From: CAYWEP01 sp964613075
GTDB taxonomy: Bacteria > Patescibacteriota > Microgenomatia > Levybacterales > UBA12049
NCBI GenBank assembly: GCA_964613075.1
Contig: CAZTFV010000061.1
Location: 1 to 6,308 of the forward strand
Reading direction: 5' to 3'
DNA length: 6,308 nucleotides
Shown here piece after piece: positions 5,673 through 6,308 of this stretch. Position 1 is the stretch's first letter. Each line of letters starts with the position of its first letter. A program made the position numbers and the translations under genes. Under the pieces are notes generated by a model. It saw nothing but the letters and a program-made list of their open reading frames with translations, was not told the origin of the DNA and searched no databases.

Positions 5673-5689
5673 CCCCAATAGTTGACAAA
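5665..5689. repeat. Inverted repeat holding both divergent -35 boxes
   Basis: TTTGTCAAC (5665-5673) and GTTGACAAA (5681-5689) are a perfect 9-bp inverted repeat around CCCAATA. Each arm contains TTGACA on its own strand, so the two divergent promoters have back-to-back -35 boxes. This may be coincidental symmetry of two consensus boxes or a shared operator. Confidence 0.55.
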
Positions 5690-5710
5690 GTAACGAAGGG
5701 TTTGTACAAT
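5682..5710 (+). promoter_or_regulatory. Sigma70 promoter for the attenuator leader RNA
   Basis: A perfect TTGACA (5682-5687), a 17-base spacer and TACAAT (5705-5710, 5/6) predict a start near 5717, about four bases before the leader peptide ATG at 5721. Confidence 0.8.
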
Positions 5711-5720
5711 AAATAAAAGT

Positions 5721-5801
5721 ATGCAAAACGTTTGTCTTCTTCACATTGTTATTGTCCTCCTTCGCGGAGGCGGTAGCGTTGTGAAGAGCACAATAGAGTA
5801 A
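5721..5801 (+). CDS. 26-aa leader peptide rich in Val/Leu/Ile codons
   Basis: This short ORF runs from the ATG at 5721, about four bases after the predicted transcription start, to the TAA at 5799-5801. Residues 4-14 read VCLLHIVIVLL, with nine of eleven being branched-chain residues, followed by RGGGSVV. In all, 12 of 26 residues are V, L or I. The ORF runs through the first hairpin of the leader RNA, so a ribosome on it would control which RNA stems form. It lies between a strong promoter and an intrinsic terminator, the usual position of attenuator peptides such as those of the leu and ilv operons. The sensed signal is unknown. Branched-chain aminoacyl-tRNA shortage and nascent-peptide or drug-induced stalling are both possible. 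The peptide itself is probably not functional after synthesis. Confidence 0.6.
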   Translation: MQNVCLLHIVIVLLRGGGSVVKSTIE

Positions 5802-5840
5802 ACTAACCACAACATAAAGACCGCCTCCCTAAATGGGAGG
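5738..5840 (+). promoter_or_regulatory. Ribosome-mediated attenuator: mutually exclusive anti-antiterminator, antiterminator and terminator stems
   Basis: Hairpin 1:2 spans 5738-5787. Its outer stem is TCTTCACA (5738-5745) with TGTGAAGA (5780-5787), then eight pairs including several G-U, then a tip CCTCC (5756-5760) with GGAGG (5766-5770). Hairpin 3:4 is the terminator, CCTCCC (5824-5829) with GGGAGG (5835-5840). The alternative 2:3 pairing is GGAGGCGGT (5766-5774) with ACCGCCTCC (5820-5828), nine perfect pairs, which uses the 3' side of the first tip and the 5' side of the terminator. This is the four-segment logic of trp/leu/ilv attenuators. A ribosome paused at about codons 9-11 of the leader peptide would cover segment 1 and free segment 2. 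Confidence 0.7.
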
Positions 5841-5846
5841 TTTTTT
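5824..5846 (+). terminator. Intrinsic terminator of the attenuator
   Basis: CCTCCC-TAAAT-GGGAGG (5824-5840) is directly followed by six T residues (5841-5846), a standard rho-independent terminator. Read-through RNA would next form a second perfect stem, GTTGTTG-AAAA-CAACAAC (5847-5864). The terminated leader RNA would be about 130 nt. Confidence 0.85.
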
Positions 5847-5863
5847 GTTGTTGAAAACAACAA

Positions 5864-5905
5864 CCCTGAGCGAGTCCTGAGTTTATCGAAGGACGAGTCG
5901 AAGGG
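5864..5905. repeat. Nested palindromic repeat of the CCCTGAG/GAAGGG type
   Basis: The 42-bp sequence begins CCCTGAGCGAG and ends GAGTCGAAGGG. Inside it lies a smaller copy of the same design, GTCCTGAG-TTTAT-CGAAGGAC. The core CCCTGAG...CGAAGGG recalls a repeat found across many environmental bacterial genomes. It sits between the attenuator terminator and the ribosome-binding site of the next gene, so it would be transcribed in the read-through mRNA. TCCTGA and AAGGA words link it to the element inside the DUF763 gene. Confidence 0.75.
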
Positions 5906-5914
5906 TGATGGTTG

Positions 5915-5924
5915 AAAGGGGGTG
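5915..5924 (+). promoter_or_regulatory. Strong ribosome binding site for the 104-aa gene
   Basis: AAAGGGGGTG differs from the full Shine-Dalgarno AAAGGAGGTG at one position and lies about ten bases before the ATG at 5934. It contrasts with the near-leaderless starts predicted elsewhere in the window. Confidence 0.7.
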
Positions 5925-5933
5925 AAATAGATT

Positions 5934-6248
5934 ATGGATAGAAGAATTGGAGTTGGAGACGAAGCAGCGAGAGATTTTCATGTCGCGAAACCGCCGATGC
6001 CAGTAGCTGCTCCTGATATGACTGGAGCAAGAATGCCTGCGCCAAATAGCATTGAAGGTTTGCGCCAATTTGGATTGGTAGATCAAGGCGAGACGACAGA
6101 TGCAGCGAGAACAGTTGTTTTTCCTGGCGGTCAGGAAAGAATGATCTCTACACGTAGGGTGGTTATTAGAGAAGGTGATACTGTGCAAACAGCATATTAT
6201 CCTCCACCTCGTGTGTTAAATCAATTAGCTGGTAGGCGCCAAGCCTAA
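5934..6248 (+). CDS. Hypothetical protein, 104 aa, downstream of the attenuator
   Basis: I do not recognise this protein. It is hydrophilic and soluble with no signal peptide or membrane helix. The N-terminal half is Pro/Ala/Met-rich and probably flexible (AKPPMPVAAPDM, about residues 19-30), followed by GLRQFGLVDQGE and a beta-like stretch (TVVFPGGQERMISTRRVVIREGDTV, in two parts around 60-83). The end is basic, LAGRRQA. An excellent Shine-Dalgarno fixes the start. Its stop overlaps the next start in TAATG, so the two are probably translationally coupled. If the upstream attenuator is real, this is the first gene it controls. No function is proposed. Confidence 0.7.
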   Translation: MDRRIGVGDEAARDFHVAKPPMPVAAPDMTGARMPAPNSIEGLRQFGLVDQGETTDAARTVVFPGGQERMISTRRVVIREGDTVQTAYYPPPRVLNQLAGRRQA

Positions 6249-6308
6249 TGAAATTATCTTTTGCAGGCGGGTGCGGTAGAGGGACTGTATCCGCCTGCAG
6301 CAACTCAA
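6248..6308 (+). CDS. Start of a further gene, cut by the window end
   Basis: The ATG at 6248-6250 overlaps the preceding stop by one base (TAATG), a common form of translational coupling. Twenty codons are visible without a stop, beginning MKLSFAGGCGRGTVSACSNS. The beta-strand then glycine-rich turn is reminiscent of the first strand of metallo-beta-lactamase-fold hydrolases (MKLTFLGGxGxVTGSC-like), but twenty residues are too few to assign a family. An inverted repeat, TGCAGGCGG/CCGCCTGCA (6262-6270, 6291-6299), lies inside it. Confidence 0.5.
   Translation, partial: MKLSFAGGCGRGTVSACSNS

Noticed and set aside
5604..5810. Minus-strand 68-aa ORF opposite the attenuator
   Set aside because: It overlaps both divergent promoters and the leader RNA, and the promoter and stem-loop signals on the other strand explain the sequence better.
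5717..5846. T-box riboswitch
   Set aside because: There is no recognisable UGGN-type T-box sequence or specifier-loop stem; the short ORF and overlapping stems fit a ribosome-mediated attenuator instead.
5883..6188. Minus-strand 101-aa ORF opposite the 104-aa gene
   Set aside because: It has no Shine-Dalgarno or promoter and an odd His/Arg/Ser-rich composition; the plus-strand frame has a near-perfect ribosome binding site.
6262..6299. Terminator-like inverted repeat TGCAGGCGG/CCGCCTGCA
   Set aside because: It has a 20-base loop and no T-run, and it lies inside an open frame that starts at the TAATG overlap.

Overview
The window looks like a Candidate Phyla Radiation (Patescibacteria) genome, most likely Microgenomates. 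This is inferred from gene content: a trigger factor without its peptidyl-prolyl isomerase domain, followed by a helical protein that resembles a Microgenomates-restricted family, and a surface protein with a Pro/Thr stalk and an LPXTG-like tail. Genes are short and tightly packed, and little sequence lies outside genes apart from hairpin-rich repeats.

Layout. 1-235: a minus-strand tRNA-Leu(UAG) with encoded CCA and its own promoter. 236-427: no gene, but a cluster of GC-rich hairpins (about 271-404) that looks like a relic of a palindromic or IS200/IS605-type element. 428-1331: a consensus promoter and an exported, probably wall- or membrane-anchored protein. 1395-2933: a promoter, trigger factor (tig), then a 221-aa coiled-coil protein, probably one operon. 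2934-3132: a long imperfect hairpin and a promoter. 3133-5024: a DUF763 protein carrying an in-frame 129-bp palindromic insertion, then a 2H-family RNA 2',3'-cyclic phosphodiesterase (thpR) whose Shine-Dalgarno-like sequence lies inside a perfect hairpin. 5012-5611: an unrecognised minus-strand gene that converges on thpR and overlaps it by 13 bp. 5665-5846: a divergent promoter region and, on the plus strand, what appears to be a complete ribosome-mediated transcription attenuator. 5864-6308: a nested palindromic repeat, a 104-aa hypothetical gene with a strong Shine-Dalgarno, and the start of another gene overlapping its stop codon (TAATG).

The most notable feature is the attenuator. A TTGACA-17-TACAAT promoter is followed by a 26-codon ORF dense in Val/Leu/Ile codons, a long hairpin inside that ORF, and a rho-independent terminator. 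A 9-nt segment of the first hairpin is perfectly complementary to the 5' side of the terminator, so terminator and antiterminator are mutually exclusive. The second most notable feature is the palindromic element inside the DUF763 gene: exactly 43 codons, no stop, and removing it restores a family-like reading.

Several predicted transcripts (tig, DUF763, leader peptide) begin within a few bases of the start codon, suggesting leaderless or near-leaderless initiation. All functional statements are from reading the sequence; no database search was run.
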